A stretch of 14,488 nucleotides of DNA from an uncultured Lachnospiraceae bacterium (GTDB lineage Bacteria > Bacillota_A > Clostridia > TANB77 > CAG-508): contig CAMUZC010000039.1 of the NCBI GenBank assembly GCA_947165105.1, positions 1-14,488 on the forward strand, in the 5' to 3' direction. The first letter of the stretch is position 1. Each line of letters opens with the position of its first letter. Below the pieces are notes generated by a model, which worked only from the letters and a program-made list of their open reading frames with translations, did not search any database and was not told the DNA's origin. Position numbers and translations under genes: made by a program. Shown one piece after another: positions 13,703 to 14,488 of the stretch.

Positions 13703-14485
13703 ATGAAGAAATATAAGGGGAGTATATCAAAAATTAAATCAAGTTTGTTTTTTAGATTTTTATTATGTATAATTTTGCTATTATTTGGAGCAACGTTTGT
13801 TAAGCTTAGTAATGGCTGTATAGTATTTGCTAGAATTCCCGATGCATATGAAATTAATTCTCAGAAAATAAAGAGAGCATCGGACCAAAGTGAAACTAGT
13901 TTTGTTGTTGATGAGGATGTAATAGTTGTTAATTTAAATGAAAAAAAGTATATTGTTGCGAATAAAAATACATCTAATAAATATCCTAAAAATTGGATAG
14001 GTAATTTTAATAAGAAGATATTGGTTTTACAAAAGATTTTTCCATCAGGTAAATACTGGAATCACATGGGACAGGATGCTACTAATCCAAAGGAATCTAA
14101 TAATATTTATAGTGTTACAGATATCCCATGTAATCATTATGAAAATGGGGAAATTTATTGTAATGCTCACTATGGTAAATCTGATGAATTATATCCATAT
14201 GAGGCAACATGTAGTCAATGTAGAGGTTTTGCAAGTATGCTAAGTGATTTTATTTTCGGAAAAGACGCACCTGTAAGATATTTTGAAGATTATGATGAAT
14301 TACGAATAGGTGATCAAGCGAGAATTGATGGCGATTATCATAGTGTTTTTATAATTGATAAAACAGATGAATATGTAATTGTTGCTGAATGTAATAGCGA
14401 TTTGGAAACATGTCAAATAAACTGGGGAAGAAAAATTTTAAGAGAAAATATGAATGGATGGTATATTAGTCGATGGAGTGATTAA
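13703..14485 (+). CDS. Putative secreted cysteine amidase/peptidase (CHAP or NlpC/P60-like)
   Basis: A 260-residue exported protein. A Lys-rich N-terminus and a hydrophobic stretch (about 15-33) form a signal peptide or anchor; cleavage after VFA43 is plausible. The C-terminal domain (about 165-255) has the order Cys-His-acid/amide of papain-like amidases: C173 in CSQCRGFA, H213 in DYHSVFI, and E229-C230-N231 after the strand EYVIVAE. I recall similar uncharacterised clostridial exported proteins with a C-GFA, HSV and CN pattern. Four further Cys (C149, C154, C170, C237) could form disulfides. The likely role is wall-peptide or protein cleavage outside the cell, but no substrate can be given and it could be inactive. 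ATG 13703 has AAGGAG 5 nt upstream. The stop TAA lies three bases before the window end. Confidence 0.75.
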   Translation: MKKYKGSISKIKSSLFFRFLLCIILLLFGATFVKLSNGCIVFARIPDAYEINSQKIKRASDQSETSFVVDEDVIVVNLNEKKYIVANKNTSNKYPKNWIGNFNKKILVLQKIFPSGKYWNHMGQDATNPKESNNIYSVTDIPCNHYENGEIYCNAHYGKSDELYPYEATCSQCRGFASMLSDFIFGKDAPVRYFEDYDELRIGDQARIDGDYHSVFIIDKTDEYVIVAECNSDLETCQINWGRKILRENMNGWYISRWSD

Positions 14486-14488
14486 TAG

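Overview
The window is AT-rich, with standard-code genes, strong AGGAGG-type ribosome binding sites and sigma-A promoters that mostly carry an extended -10 (TGn). It carries a SAM-I riboswitch, and its PBP1A, TopB and MetK are of Firmicute type. Together these point to a low-GC Firmicute, most likely a member of the Clostridia (perhaps an uncultured gut lineage). No species can be named from the sequence alone.

Layout. (1) 1-2106: the tail of an upstream gene and topB (DNA topoisomerase III), closed by a terminator. (2) 2115-4748: a divergent pair, a small zinc-ribbon/HTH protein on the minus strand and a class A penicillin-binding protein on the plus strand. (3) 4752-5462: an isolated Cys-rich orphan gene with its own promoter, a palindromic leader and a terminator. 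(4) 5475-6906: consensus promoter, SAM-I riboswitch, intrinsic terminator and metK. (5) 6948-7320: an isolated 85-residue WG-repeat protein. (6) 7375-10170: a two-gene operon recognisable as murL-murD2. (7) 10172-10439: a 268-bp non-coding element built on a near-perfect 57-bp inverted repeat. (8) 10481-11443: a CaCA-family Na+/Ca2+ exchanger, convergent with a GNAT acetyltransferase (11485-11931, minus). (9) 12124-13512: asnS on the minus strand, divergent from (10) 13703-14485, a secreted papain-like (CHAP/NlpC-type) protein.

Most intergenic gaps are compact and contain a recognisable promoter or intrinsic terminator. A cell-wall theme runs through the window: the PBP1A polymerase, the MurL/MurD2 route to D-glutamate in peptidoglycan precursors, and a putative secreted amidase or peptidase. 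MetK, TopB, AsnRS and the exchanger are housekeeping.

The two strongest observations are these. First, MurL (an ATP-dependent epimerase that acts on the peptidyl-glutamate precursor) overlaps by 8 bp with a MurD whose glutamate-site loops deviate from canonical MurD, so this organism probably makes wall D-Glu without needing glutamate racemase. Second, the long-inverted-repeat element between murD2 and the exchanger has nested and alternative internal pairings and matches no RNA or MITE family I recognise.
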